Positions 16,177-23,950 of a stretch of 64,000 nt of DNA are shown here, piece after piece. Positions within the stretch are counted from its first letter, which is position 1. Every line of letters starts with the position of its first letter. Under the pieces are notes generated by a model, which searched no databases, was not told the DNA's origin, and saw only the letters and a list, made by a program, of their open reading frames with translations. Location of the stretch: positions 1-64,000 of the forward strand of contig CAMFBN010000001.1 in the NCBI GenBank assembly GCA_945948535.1, in the 5' to 3' direction. The DNA is from an uncultured Clostridia bacterium (GTDB lineage: Bacteria > Bacillota > Clostridia > Oscillospirales > Oscillospiraceae). The position numbers and the translations under genes were made by a program.

Positions 16177-17064
16177 TCACCGCTCCTGTTCCTTGGATTT
16201 GGGAGTGCGGTTTTGCTCCAGAGCGCGGTACATTCTAGTTCCGATCTGGTTGGCGATATCCCGGATTTCTGTCAGGGTCTCCCGCACCTGTTGGGGACTA
16301 CTCTCCCGGAAGGATGCAGGCAGACGGCTGAAGTTGTAATCCGACACATCCACACCATACCGCTTACACAGAAGATAGGAAGCGCTGTATGCGGCAAAAG
16401 CGGCATCGCTGCGGTTATAGTTCTGACGCACACCAGCAAGTTCTGCGTGAGCCAGCTCCTTGGATACGCTTCTGAAAATATCCTCCGCACCCATACCCCG
16501 GCAAACGAAAATCACCTGCTGATTGTGGTCATACATAGCACCCATGTTGTTGGGCAGGGAGTCCACTGTCTGAATGGGAACGGGGGTTCGGTGAATCAGG
16601 GCTTTCAGCATCACCCGGTCATCCAGCTTCACAGCGGGAGCAGAGCGCACACGCCCTCTGGTCTGGGACACATCGTAGACCCGTTTTACCTCAAAAGAGG
16701 TTCCGCGAGTGCCATCCTCCCGGTCATATTCCTTGCCGGGTTCCAGAATCTTCACGCTTTTGGGTTTGCGCTGGACGGACACACCGGCTTCCCTCCAGCC
16801 GTCGAAGTCCTTAAGCTGGGTGGCTTCCGGCATCTGCGCCAGAATCAGCAGCGCATTGGTTGGCGTGTACCGGCTGAACCGGGACTGCACATCCAGATAC
16901 TGCCGGAATTTATCTCCATCTTTGTTGACCTCTGTTGCGGTGGAATCAGCAAGGGCATACAGTTCCTTACGCTCCTCCTGCTTTTTTTCTGCCCACGCTT
17001 CCTTGTCGAAGGGCCTGTTCTCGCTGCCGGATTTCCCGGCAAAAATATCGTCAAAATTGCTCAT
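16177..17064 (-). CDS. ArdC-like protein with degenerate metallopeptidase domain
   Basis: 295 residues. The first ~110 form an ArdC-type single-stranded-DNA-binding domain (FSRYTPTNALLILAQMPEAT, then DFDGWREAGVSV and KILEPGKEY). The second half resembles the IrrE/ImmA-like peptidase that usually follows. At the expected zinc motif it reads SVSKELAHAELAG, so the first His of HExxH is Lys, and catalysis is doubtful. ArdC proteins protect incoming conjugative DNA from restriction. It sits between pcfB and a small gene (gaps of 3 nt). Confidence 0.78.
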   Translation of the reverse strand: MSNFDDIFAGKSGSENRPFDKEAWAEKKQEERKELYALADSTATEVNKDGDKFRQYLDVQSRFSRYTPTNALLILAQMPEATQLKDFDGWREAGVSVQRKPKSVKILEPGKEYDREDGTRGTSFEVKRVYDVSQTRGRVRSAPAVKLDDRVMLKALIHRTPVPIQTVDSLPNNMGAMYDHNQQVIFVCRGMGAEDIFRSVSKELAHAELAGVRQNYNRSDAAFAAYSASYLLCKRYGVDVSDYNFSRLPASFRESSPQQVRETLTEIRDIANQIGTRMYRALEQNRTPKSKEQER

Positions 17065-17067
17065 GGC

Positions 17068-17865
17068 TTACCTCACTTTATGCTCGGGCTTTTTCTTACC
17101 CGGATCGATATGGGGCTGGATTTCGGGCACAGTCTGTTTTACAGGATTCTGGATCTCCTGCCTTTTGGAAACCTCAGCCTTTTCCTGCCTTGCTGCCTTG
17201 ATCTCCCGCAGTTCCTCCCGGACGGAGGGGCGGGATTCCTTAGCAGTACCCTCGGCGGTTTTCCTTTGCATCCCGGAGGTATGCGCGGACGGAGGGCTTT
17301 TTTCCGTCTTTGCCGCCGTAGGGTTTTCCGGGGACGGCTGCTCCTTTTGAATGGGTGCGCCCAGCAGCTCATCCAGAAGCAAGTCTGCATCGTCCTTCTG
17401 GGAGGCGGCCTGTTCGGGGACAGTAGGGGCAGATTCCTTTTCCTGACGGGTCTTTTCAATGTCATGCTTGATGGAAGCAGTATCCACGGTGGCCAGCTTG
17501 AAGCGCTCCACAATGCGGTTGATTTTGGAAGCGTCCTCCGCCCGGACCATCACATCTACCATGCCATCGGCAGAGCGTTCCTTACCACGAAGGGCGCAGT
17601 AGACAACACCGTACCTCTTTGCCTCCTGGGCAAAGCGTTTCAGATGCTCCTCGCTGATGGTGAACACTTTTAGCTCCTTGCCGCTTTTCAGCATGGCGCT
17701 GAGCCGCTGATGTCCCTTGGTTTTGTTCCGGTCAGCGTTCTTCGCAATGGTGTAGAGTGCCGCTGCGATGTTCTTGGCTGCAGAGCCGGAGAGTTTCAGG
17801 GCAACCTCCGTGCCCTCCAAACTCATTCTAACGATTTGCTCTGCCGCATCGCCTGAATTGGTCAT
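17068..17865 (-). CDS. pcfB: PcfB-family conjugation protein (DUF3801)
   Basis: The start MTNSGDAAEQIVRMSLEGTE at 17865 follows AAAGGAACAG; the longer frame to 17940 is only overlap with the relaxase tail. The first ~130 residues form the PcfB/DUF3801 domain (KLSGSAAKNIAAALYTIAKN, then VFTISEEHLKRFAQEAKRYG). The rest is a disordered, Lys/Pro/Glu-rich tail. PcfB helps couple the relaxosome to VirD4 in Gram-positive conjugation. It looks intact. Confidence 0.85.
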   Translation of the reverse strand: MTNSGDAAEQIVRMSLEGTEVALKLSGSAAKNIAAALYTIAKNADRNKTKGHQRLSAMLKSGKELKVFTISEEHLKRFAQEAKRYGVVYCALRGKERSADGMVDVMVRAEDASKINRIVERFKLATVDTASIKHDIEKTRQEKESAPTVPEQAASQKDDADLLLDELLGAPIQKEQPSPENPTAAKTEKSPPSAHTSGMQRKTAEGTAKESRPSVREELREIKAARQEKAEVSKRQEIQNPVKQTVPEIQPHIDPGKKKPEHKVR

Positions 17866-18091
17866 GTTCGTTCTGTTCCTTTCTTTGAGATTTCTGGATT
17901 TCCTGTATGCGTTCCGGCAGAATACCAGAACGGACGGCAATATCGCTACATAATTTCACCTCCCGGCGTAATTGGCTCAGTTCCTTGGAAAGTATGGCAA
18001 TGGCAGTACTGACCTCCGCAGAAGCAGCTTCATCCGATTTTACAGCGACGGTACGCTGTTTTCGGTAAAGCTGCTTTCGTTGGAAAGTCAC
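17828..18091 (-). pseudogene. Relaxase C-terminal remnant
   Basis: The frame encodes SKELSQLRREVKLCSDIAV followed by RSGILPERIQEIQKS. This is the type of tail I know from Tn1549-family relaxases, which lie directly upstream of pcfB. The catalytic N-terminal domain is absent, because DNA of an IS4-like transposase replaces it from about 18092. Without a relaxase this element cannot start its own transfer. The assignment as a relaxase tail rests on memory of the family and gene order. Confidence 0.6.
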
Positions 18092-18096
18092 ATCTG

Positions 18097-18317
18097 CAAA
18101 CTGGATGAAGCTATCACACAGCTATGCGATCTTCCGTGGATGTTTGCAAAAGACCGGGCATAGATTTCACTCGAAACAGAAAACTACCCTTCCGTAAGGT
18201 CATTACTTTGCTGCTGTCTATGGCGGGAGGAACGCTTGCAACAGAATTACTACAGCACTTTGGCTGCTCGCCCGATACTGCTTCCAGTTCCGCATTTATT
18301 CAGCAAAGAAGCAAAAT
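18097..18317 (+). pseudogene. IS4-like transposase N-terminal fragment, frameshifted
   Basis: Two frames join to give a transposase N-terminus: HICKLDEAITQLCDLPW up to 18163, then DFTRNRKLPFRKVITLLLSM and ELLQHFGCSPDTASSSAFIQ in the next frame. The chain stops at QQRSKI, where BlaR1-derived DNA begins. The pattern matches the N-terminal domain of IS4-type DDE transposases. It has no inverted repeats that I can see and is a dead fragment marking the edge of the conjugative element. Confidence 0.65.
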
Positions 18318-18530
18318 TGATATATCTGCATTTACATCGACAAAGTTTCCATTGGTGTCAAAGTTGAAGGTGGCGAAGTAAAAAGCCGCGGTATCCGGCG
18401 AATCCTCAAAGGGTGCGTCCACCCGGAACAGATAGCTAATCTTCTCCGTATCAGACAGGGTGTCCATATAGGTCACATAATGGCGAATGAAGTTGAAGTT
18501 ACCAGCCCGGGGACCTCCTGATGGAGCTTC
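18310..18530 (-). pseudogene. BlaR1 C-terminal fragment
   Basis: The minus strand encodes GNFNFIRHYVTYMDTLSD, then YLFRVDAPFEDSPDT and FYFATFNFDTNGNFVDV. This closely parallels the intact BlaR1 at about 21120-21310 (GNFNFIRHYVTYVDTLSDG...). The fragment has no start or usual stop. It is a diverged second copy, not an exact duplication, so another blaR1-like gene once lay here. Confidence 0.75.
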
Positions 18531-18669
18531 CTGCGTCCCGGCAAATTGTGAACTTTTTGCAAACTATCGCTGTAAAAGATTGACAGGGGAAACCGGATGC
18601 GCTAATATGGCCCGAACGCAAAAGGGCTGCTGGAACAGCGCCCGGCGTATTTGAAACTATCTTTAAGAA

Positions 18670-20619
18670 TTGACGGTGATTTTTATAATAATTAAGGAAA
18701 AAAAGCAATATTGTGAGTATACTCCGGGCAAACGCCTGAAGGAAGCCTTCTCTGATGAACGAATTCCGCTGATGACCATGGATCATTTAAGGGCCCTGGA
18801 TTTTCCCATCAGCCGTAATATTTCCTATGAACGAACCGTGGATGAATTCCTGGTTCAGCTGGCAACCAACGACACCCTCCGGCCTCTGAGAAACCGCAGT
18901 GAGATGGTTGTCCTTCTGAACGAGGAGGGGGCCCTGATTCTGAATCAGGGTCAGTGGACGCTGTATTTTACGCCGGATAAGAGGGAATGCGCCACGCTGA
19001 GTGCGGACGCAAACCTGTATGCTGTGCTGAAGGGCCTCCACGCCCGTTTGAAAAAGGGAGAGGTCACTTCTGTGATCGTCCCCGAAAGAAGCCTAAAGGC
19101 CTTGGTGGCAGGCACCTCCCCTTTCTGCATTCTGGATGAATACTGCAAAAAAGAGCCGGGCAGATATCTGCGGGTTGCCGAAAAAATCGTGGTGGAGGGA
19201 ACGGACACCCTCTTCAAAAATGTTCCGGTATGCAGCTATAACAAGCTTTCCACCGTGGATAAGAGTGAAATCGAAAACTATAACACCATTCAGGCGCTGA
19301 TGGATGAGTACATTCTGCGCTGCAATAACGCCGAGCCTGGGGAGCAGATTCAGCCCCTGTCCATCGCCGTGTTCGGCTATCCTGGCTCGGGCAAATCCTT
19401 CGGTGTCCGGCAGATTGCCGCAACCAGCGGCATCTTTGAAGTGTCCTCCATCAACCTTTCTCAGTGCGGTGATCCCCAGGATTTCTTTGAGGCTCTGGAT
19501 GAAGCCATCAACTGCGCCAAGGGAAGAATTCCGCTGGTGTTCTTTGATGAATTTGACTGTGAACTGGACGGTATCAGCCGGGGCTGGCTGCGGTATTTCC
19601 TGGCCCCCATGCAGGACGGCGAATATACAACCAAGGGAAAAACCCGGCTCATTGACCGGGCGGTGTTCGTTTTCGCCGGCGGCACCGCCCACACCTTCAA
19701 GGAGTTCAATGCCAGAAGTGATACGGAGGAGTATGCTGCCTTTGTGAAGGCGAAGGGACCGGATTTCGTCAGCCGTCTGAAGGGCATTCTGAATGTCCGC
19801 AGCCTGAACCGTACGGATGTATCTGACAGAAGCTACATCATTCGCCGGGCCATGGTGCTGCGAACCCAGATCGTCCGCAATGTGCCCAGCATCTATGACC
19901 CGGAAACCGGAATCGTCAATATTTCGCACTCCCTGCTTTCCGCCCTGCTGCGGGTCTCCGAATACCGGCACGACGCCAGATCCCTGGCATTCGTGCTGGC
20001 CATGTGCCGCCTGTCCAGCGAGAAACGGTTCACACCCTCCAATCTGCCCATGGACACCCAGCTGGACATCCATCTGGACGTGGAGGATTTCCGGCGCAAA
20101 TTGATCTTTGAGCAGATCATGGGAGAGATGGTGGAGACCTACGCCCGGACTGCACACGAAAACTACCAGAAGCGGTGGCTGGAAATGCAGAGTCTCCAAC
20201 CGGAGAGCACTGCCCCCGAGGTTTCTGTCCGGGAGGAACTGGCGGACTGGGACAGCCTGAAAGAGTGCTACAAGGAAAGCTACCGTTCCCGCATACGGTA
20301 TATGGGCGAATATCTGGTGTCCTTTGATACCCGAATCGGTATCCGACCCATTGTTCCCAACTCTGCGGACGCAGTCACGGAGCTGTACGGCCCCGACTTG
20401 GAGGAACTGTCCAGGGTGGAACATGAGCGCTGGATGAACGACAAATATATGGACGGCTGGCAGGCAGGCGATACCGACCCGGAGCTGAAGCATTCCACCG
20501 AGCTGGTGCCCTACCAGGATCTGCCGGAGGAGACCCGTGACTTTATCCGCCGGGAAATCCGTCAGATGCCCCTGTTGCTTCGGGAGATCGGGTACGAACT
20601 GTATCACAAATCCTATTGA
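18670..20619 (+). CDS. AAA+ ATPase with C-terminal RyR domain
   Basis: About 649 residues. A large N-terminal region (1-220) has no recognised motif. A P-loop domain follows with Walker A VFGYPGSGKSFG (about 235-245) and Walker B LVFFDEFDCELDG (about 289-300), and probable sensor residues in AVFVFAGGTAHTF. The C-terminal ~75 residues, LSRVEHERWMNDKYMDGW then LVPYQDLPEETRDFIR, match the RyR (ryanodine-receptor repeat) domain. In prokaryotes that domain is found in nucleotide-linked signalling and conflict proteins. The start is uncertain: the TTG at 18670 has no Shine-Dalgarno site, and the next Met is at about residue 35. It stands alone between element debris. Whether it acts in defence or signalling is inference. 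Confidence 0.75.
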   Translation: MTVIFIIIKEKKQYCEYTPGKRLKEAFSDERIPLMTMDHLRALDFPISRNISYERTVDEFLVQLATNDTLRPLRNRSEMVVLLNEEGALILNQGQWTLYFTPDKRECATLSADANLYAVLKGLHARLKKGEVTSVIVPERSLKALVAGTSPFCILDEYCKKEPGRYLRVAEKIVVEGTDTLFKNVPVCSYNKLSTVDKSEIENYNTIQALMDEYILRCNNAEPGEQIQPLSIAVFGYPGSGKSFGVRQIAATSGIFEVSSINLSQCGDPQDFFEALDEAINCAKGRIPLVFFDEFDCELDGISRGWLRYFLAPMQDGEYTTKGKTRLIDRAVFVFAGGTAHTFKEFNARSDTEEYAAFVKAKGPDFVSRLKGILNVRSLNRTDVSDRSYIIRRAMVLRTQIVRNVPSIYDPETGIVNISHSLLSALLRVSEYRHDARSLAFVLAMCRLSSEKRFTPSNLPMDTQLDIHLDVEDFRRKLIFEQIMGEMVETYARTAHENYQKRWLEMQSLQPESTAPEVSVREELADWDSLKECYKESYRSRIRYMGEYLVSFDTRIGIRPIVPNSADAVTELYGPDLEELSRVEHERWMNDKYMDGWQAGDTDPELKHSTELVPYQDLPEETRDFIRREIRQMPLLLREIGYELYHKSY

Positions 20620-20736
20620 GCCCGATACCTCCCGGAATTTACTGCTATTATGTCAACCGTTTCCATCAATCATTCTACAAATGTCTTGTGCATGTGTCCA
20701 ATGATTACAGGGCAATTGCGGGAACTGAAAAAATGT

Positions 20737-20769
20737 CAACCCTCGTCTGTTTCTGGCAGACGAGGGTTG
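20737..20769 (+). terminator. Strong hairpin after the RyR ATPase gene
   Basis: A perfect 13-bp stem CAACCCTCGTCTG / CAGACGAGGGTTG with a 7-nt loop lies about 118 nt past the stop at 20619. It is followed by TACTGTTT, so it is probably a terminator with a poor U-tract. Confidence 0.6.
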
Positions 20770-20846
20770 TACTGTTTACCTAGTGCATCCTGATCTACAA
20801 TTTCTCCATGTTGCCATCCAGGCTGATTTTTAAAACCCATCCTCGC

Positions 20847-20975
20847 ACTGTTTCCGGTGCGGAAACGAAATTTGTCAACCTGTCTGAAATGGAATTTGAG
20901 CTTTTTTCTGATGAAGAAATTGAAGCGGAATTATTATCTGGTAAATGCTCCATTCTACCGAATGAAGCATTTTAA
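20847..20975 (+). pseudogene. Stray VirD4 C-terminal fragment
   Basis: The plus strand encodes TVSGAETKFVNLSEMEFEL then SDEEIEAELLSG, nearly the same as the last residues of the intact VirD4 at 14178-15995 (FINLSEIEFELLSDEEIEAE). It then runs into unrelated codons and stops at 20973-20975. It is a leftover of a second, related conjugative element in inverted orientation, or of an inverted duplication. Confidence 0.8.
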
Positions 20976-20991
20976 TTGAATATCAGTATGA

Positions 20992-23451
20992 TTATCCAAT
21001 GGCGCGCTGGTATTCTTGGTCGATTTTGGTCACAATGACCTGTTCGTCCGTTGACACGATGGATTCCGTCAGGGTGTAGGCGTCATCCCGGCCCGGGTTG
21101 ATTTGCAGGTAGACGGCAATAAAGTCTTCGTCGTAGAAATCGAAGGTGGCAAAATAGTGGTCCGCGGCATCCGGCGTATCCTCAAAGGGGGCATTCACCT
21201 GGAATAGATAGCTGGTCTTCTCCCCATCCGACAGCGTGTCCACATAGGTCACATAATGGCGGATGAAGTTGAAGTTTCCCAGCCATGGGGAGCTAAACTC
21301 AGAAGGGGCTTCCGCCTCTATCCAGATCGGTTCCGGGCTTGTCTCGCTGCCCGCATTGGTATAGTAACGGTCGTTCACATAGAGCTGGGCATGATCCAAC
21401 CCGTCGGCAGTGGTGGTGACCCGCAGGAAACCGATTTCGCTGTCGTCGCAGAACGTCTCGATGTAATTCTTTTCAGGAGTATTCTGGTACCGGCATTCCG
21501 TCTGAATCAGGGCGGGTACATCTTGTAAGCCCATCATCACCGCCTGCGCCTTCGAAAAAGCGACTTCCTCTTCTGACATTTCAGACTCAGGTGCCGCCCC
21601 CGACTGCAGTGCTGCGGATTCCTGATAGACAACCGCTTTTTCTATGGCAGACCGGGCAACCTCGTCCACGTTCAGATCATCCAGCCAGAAGTCATAGAGC
21701 ATATTCCCCGCGATCTGGAAATAGTGGGTACGCTTTACAGTCGGATTCTGAAAATCGTCCTCAACGGTGAGGGAACAGCTACTACTCCCCTTCCATGAAA
21801 ACACGCCCGCAACGTATAGATTTGGGTCCTCCAAATCCGGGATGCCTACATCCTCCAGCCACAGGTAGGCATCGTCATTGGGGTCGTATACTCCCTCGGG
21901 AATCAGATAGCGGTCAATACGGCCAACTACAGTACCGTCACCGGGCCCTTTACGTATCAGAAGGATTCTGCCATCCGGCACAGTTTCATAAGTATATCCA
22001 TTCGGAAGACTCACGATTTGGTACGGCACACCGCCAACAAGAACACTGTTTAGAATCAAATCCATATCCTCAGTCTTCACTGCCAGCTTATCGAACCACA
22101 GGTCATAAATCCAGCCCTCATAGAAGTAGAGATTGTGCTCATTCAGCACGGTTCGTTCCTGTCCATCCGGCACATCGCTGAAAAATTCCACGGTGACCTC
22201 ATCGCCCGGTGCGCCACCGGCAGAGTAACCAAGGGTATCATCCTGCCACTCGGGAAGGTCGAGTTCATGGAGCCAATCCCAGTTGTCTGTGCCGAAGTTC
22301 TCGGGAATTGGGAAAGCCATAACGCCGCCAATGGGCTTTGCACCATCTGACAGCTCCCAGATAATCACTTCTCTCTCATCAGTCCAAGAGGCAACATCTC
22401 TTTTCTGCTTTTCCATGATGTAGCCTCTAGGCAGCGTAAAATGCAAGTCCCATGCGCCCGTTTGTCCCTCCTCCGTCATCCGGATGCTGGCAACACCCTT
22501 AAGGGGGTCGTTTTGCTTTGGGTTCAGGGCACATACCGCAAGTGTCACAAGGCAAAGTACCACGCAAACAATGCTCACCCATACCTTGGGCTTTTTCCAT
22601 CGTGCCATGTTCAGCACCCGGCCTTTCGTATCACCCTCGCCGAAGGCAAGGGGCATTCCGGTGATAATCTTCTTATGGGTTGCCAGGCGCAGGAGGGCCT
22701 GAGAATACTCTGCCCGGACATCCTCGCCGAGAAGCCTGATTACCGCCTCGTCACAGCTCATTTCCATGTCCTTCCCTGCCAGCGCAAAGGCCAGCCACAC
22801 CAGCGGGTTAAACCAGTGCAGGCACAGGGCGGCGTAGCCCAGCAGCTTCCACAGGGGGTCGTGCCGCCGGATGTGGTGCCGCTCGTGGGCAATGATGAAG
22901 GCGCGCTCTCCCTCCGGGGTTTCCGAGGGCAGGTACACTTTGGGCCGCAGAACGCCCAAGACAAAGGGGGTCGTAATGTGATCGGCAAGATAAATTTCCT
23001 CCCGGTAAGGGGCCGCGCCCACCAGCCTGTGCCGCAGCGTCAGGTATTGAACCACGCTGTAAATTGCCATGACGGACGCGCCCGTCAGCCAGACATACGC
23101 GGCGATTTGCAGGGCGGTCACCTCCGGCTCCGCCTGTTCCGGTTCCCGATCGGCTACCGGTTGCTGAACCGCCGGGACATAGCCGCCGCGACTTAGCGCC
23201 TGCTGCACAGGCTGATAATCGACGGAACTGACGCCGGGCGTCGTGCGCATGGTCACCGGAATGGGCTTCAGCACGGACAGCCCGGCGGTGATGGACAGCG
23301 GACACAGAAGCCGAAACAGCACCACTGCCCAAAGGGCGTAGGAATAGATTTTCGGCGCCCGTTTCAGAAAGAGCCGGGCCAGCAGCACCACGGCAATCAC
23401 GATGCTGCCGGTGAGGCTCATATTGAGAATTCTTGCAAACGCAGCCTGCAT
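20992..23451 (-). CDS. blaR1: BlaR1/MecR1-family membrane antirepressor (M56)
   Basis: 819 residues from ATG 23451, 4 nt after the blaI stop; the longer start at 23475 is inside blaI. It has four membrane helices around the M56 peptidase: two near the N-terminus, one near 110-130 (ALQIAAYVWLTGASVMAIYS) and one near 305-325 (VWVSIVCVVLCLVTLAVCAL). The zinc site HERHH lies near residue 208, with downstream Glu in DMEMSCDEAV. The large C-terminal extracellular part (about 330-819) is not a penicillin-binding domain. It shows DUF-like beta-rich sequence and probably senses an unknown signal. On sensing, the protease should inactivate the adjacent BlaI. Confidence 0.88.
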   Translation of the reverse strand: MQAAFARILNMSLTGSIVIAVVLLARLFLKRAPKIYSYALWAVVLFRLLCPLSITAGLSVLKPIPVTMRTTPGVSSVDYQPVQQALSRGGYVPAVQQPVADREPEQAEPEVTALQIAAYVWLTGASVMAIYSVVQYLTLRHRLVGAAPYREEIYLADHITTPFVLGVLRPKVYLPSETPEGERAFIIAHERHHIRRHDPLWKLLGYAALCLHWFNPLVWLAFALAGKDMEMSCDEAVIRLLGEDVRAEYSQALLRLATHKKIITGMPLAFGEGDTKGRVLNMARWKKPKVWVSIVCVVLCLVTLAVCALNPKQNDPLKGVASIRMTEEGQTGAWDLHFTLPRGYIMEKQKRDVASWTDEREVIIWELSDGAKPIGGVMAFPIPENFGTDNWDWLHELDLPEWQDDTLGYSAGGAPGDEVTVEFFSDVPDGQERTVLNEHNLYFYEGWIYDLWFDKLAVKTEDMDLILNSVLVGGVPYQIVSLPNGYTYETVPDGRILLIRKGPGDGTVVGRIDRYLIPEGVYDPNDDAYLWLEDVGIPDLEDPNLYVAGVFSWKGSSSCSLTVEDDFQNPTVKRTHYFQIAGNMLYDFWLDDLNVDEVARSAIEKAVVYQESAALQSGAAPESEMSEEEVAFSKAQAVMMGLQDVPALIQTECRYQNTPEKNYIETFCDDSEIGFLRVTTTADGLDHAQLYVNDRYYTNAGSETSPEPIWIEAEAPSEFSSPWLGNFNFIRHYVTYVDTLSDGEKTSYLFQVNAPFEDTPDAADHYFATFDFYDEDFIAVYLQINPGRDDAYTLTESIVSTDEQVIVTKIDQEYQRAIG

Positions 23452-23455
23452 ACCC

Positions 23456-23815
23456 TCACCCCCGCATGGAATCAATTACTTTCTGCAGTTCGTCAATTTC
23501 CGCGTCGGACAGCTTTTTCCTGCTGCCGAAGGCCGCGAGAAAGGCAGGCAAAGAGCCTTGAAAGGTGTCCTCCACGAACTGCTCGCTCTGCCGGGCATAA
23601 AATTCCTCCCGGCTGACCAGAGAGGTGACGGTTCCCTCCTGATTCTGGAACAGTCCCCGGTCGCACAGGCGCTTTAATATGGTGTACGTTGTCGTCCGCT
23701 TCCAGTTCAGCCGCTGTTCGGCAAGTTCTGCCAGGCGGCGGGAGGTGAGCGGCTCGTTTTTCCAGATGATGTCAGCAAAAACGGATTCCACTTCGCCAAG
23801 CCGGTATTCTGCCAT
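23456..23815 (-). CDS. blaI: BlaI/MecI-family repressor (second copy)
   Basis: 119 residues, 40-50% similar by eye to the copy at 3665-4027. They share VESVFADIIWKNEPLTS and NWKRTTTYTILKRLCDRGLF, the winged-helix signature. The dimerisation region contains FVEDTFQGSLPAFLAAFGSR. A pair of dyads lies just upstream (23833-23871). It forms a two-gene unit with the intact blaR1, which should lift repression by proteolysis. Confidence 0.88.
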   Translation of the reverse strand: MAEYRLGEVESVFADIIWKNEPLTSRRLAELAEQRLNWKRTTTYTILKRLCDRGLFQNQEGTVTSLVSREEFYARQSEQFVEDTFQGSLPAFLAAFGSRKKLSDAEIDELQKVIDSMRG

Positions 23816-23832
23816 AAAGGTTCCTCCTTTAT

Positions 23833-23871
23833 TCTACTATTTGTAGACAGCTATATTCTACTACTTGTAGA
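23833..23871. promoter_or_regulatory. Tandem BlaI operators of the second pair
   Basis: TCTACTATTTGTAGA (23833-23847) and TCTACTACTTGTAGA (23857-23871), centres 24 bp apart, lie 18 nt upstream of the blaI start. The half-site CTAC...GTAG resembles the GACTAC...GTAGTC half-site of the first pair but is not identical, so the two repressors may have overlapping but distinct specificity. Confidence 0.7.
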
Positions 23872-23898
23872 CAGTTTTGTCAAGCCCCGTCCGCGCAA

Positions 23899-23930
23899 AA
23901 CAGAGCCTTCCGGTACCGGAAGGCTCTGTT
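23899..23930 (-). terminator. Intrinsic terminator of metG
   Basis: A perfect inverted repeat ACAGAGCCTTCCG / CGGAAGGCTCTGT with a GTAC loop lies about 20 nt beyond the metG stop, followed by TTTTGC on the minus strand. Confidence 0.75.
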
Positions 23931-23950
23931 GATAGGATTCTTATGATGGC

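Noticed and set aside
15943-17673. 576-codon plus-strand frame opposite ArdC-like and pcfB
   Set aside because: Antisense to conserved conjugation genes with intact motifs and couplings.
19093-20607. 504-codon minus-strand frame opposite the RyR ATPase
   Set aside because: The plus strand carries clear Walker A/B and RyR motifs; the minus frame has no motif or start signal.
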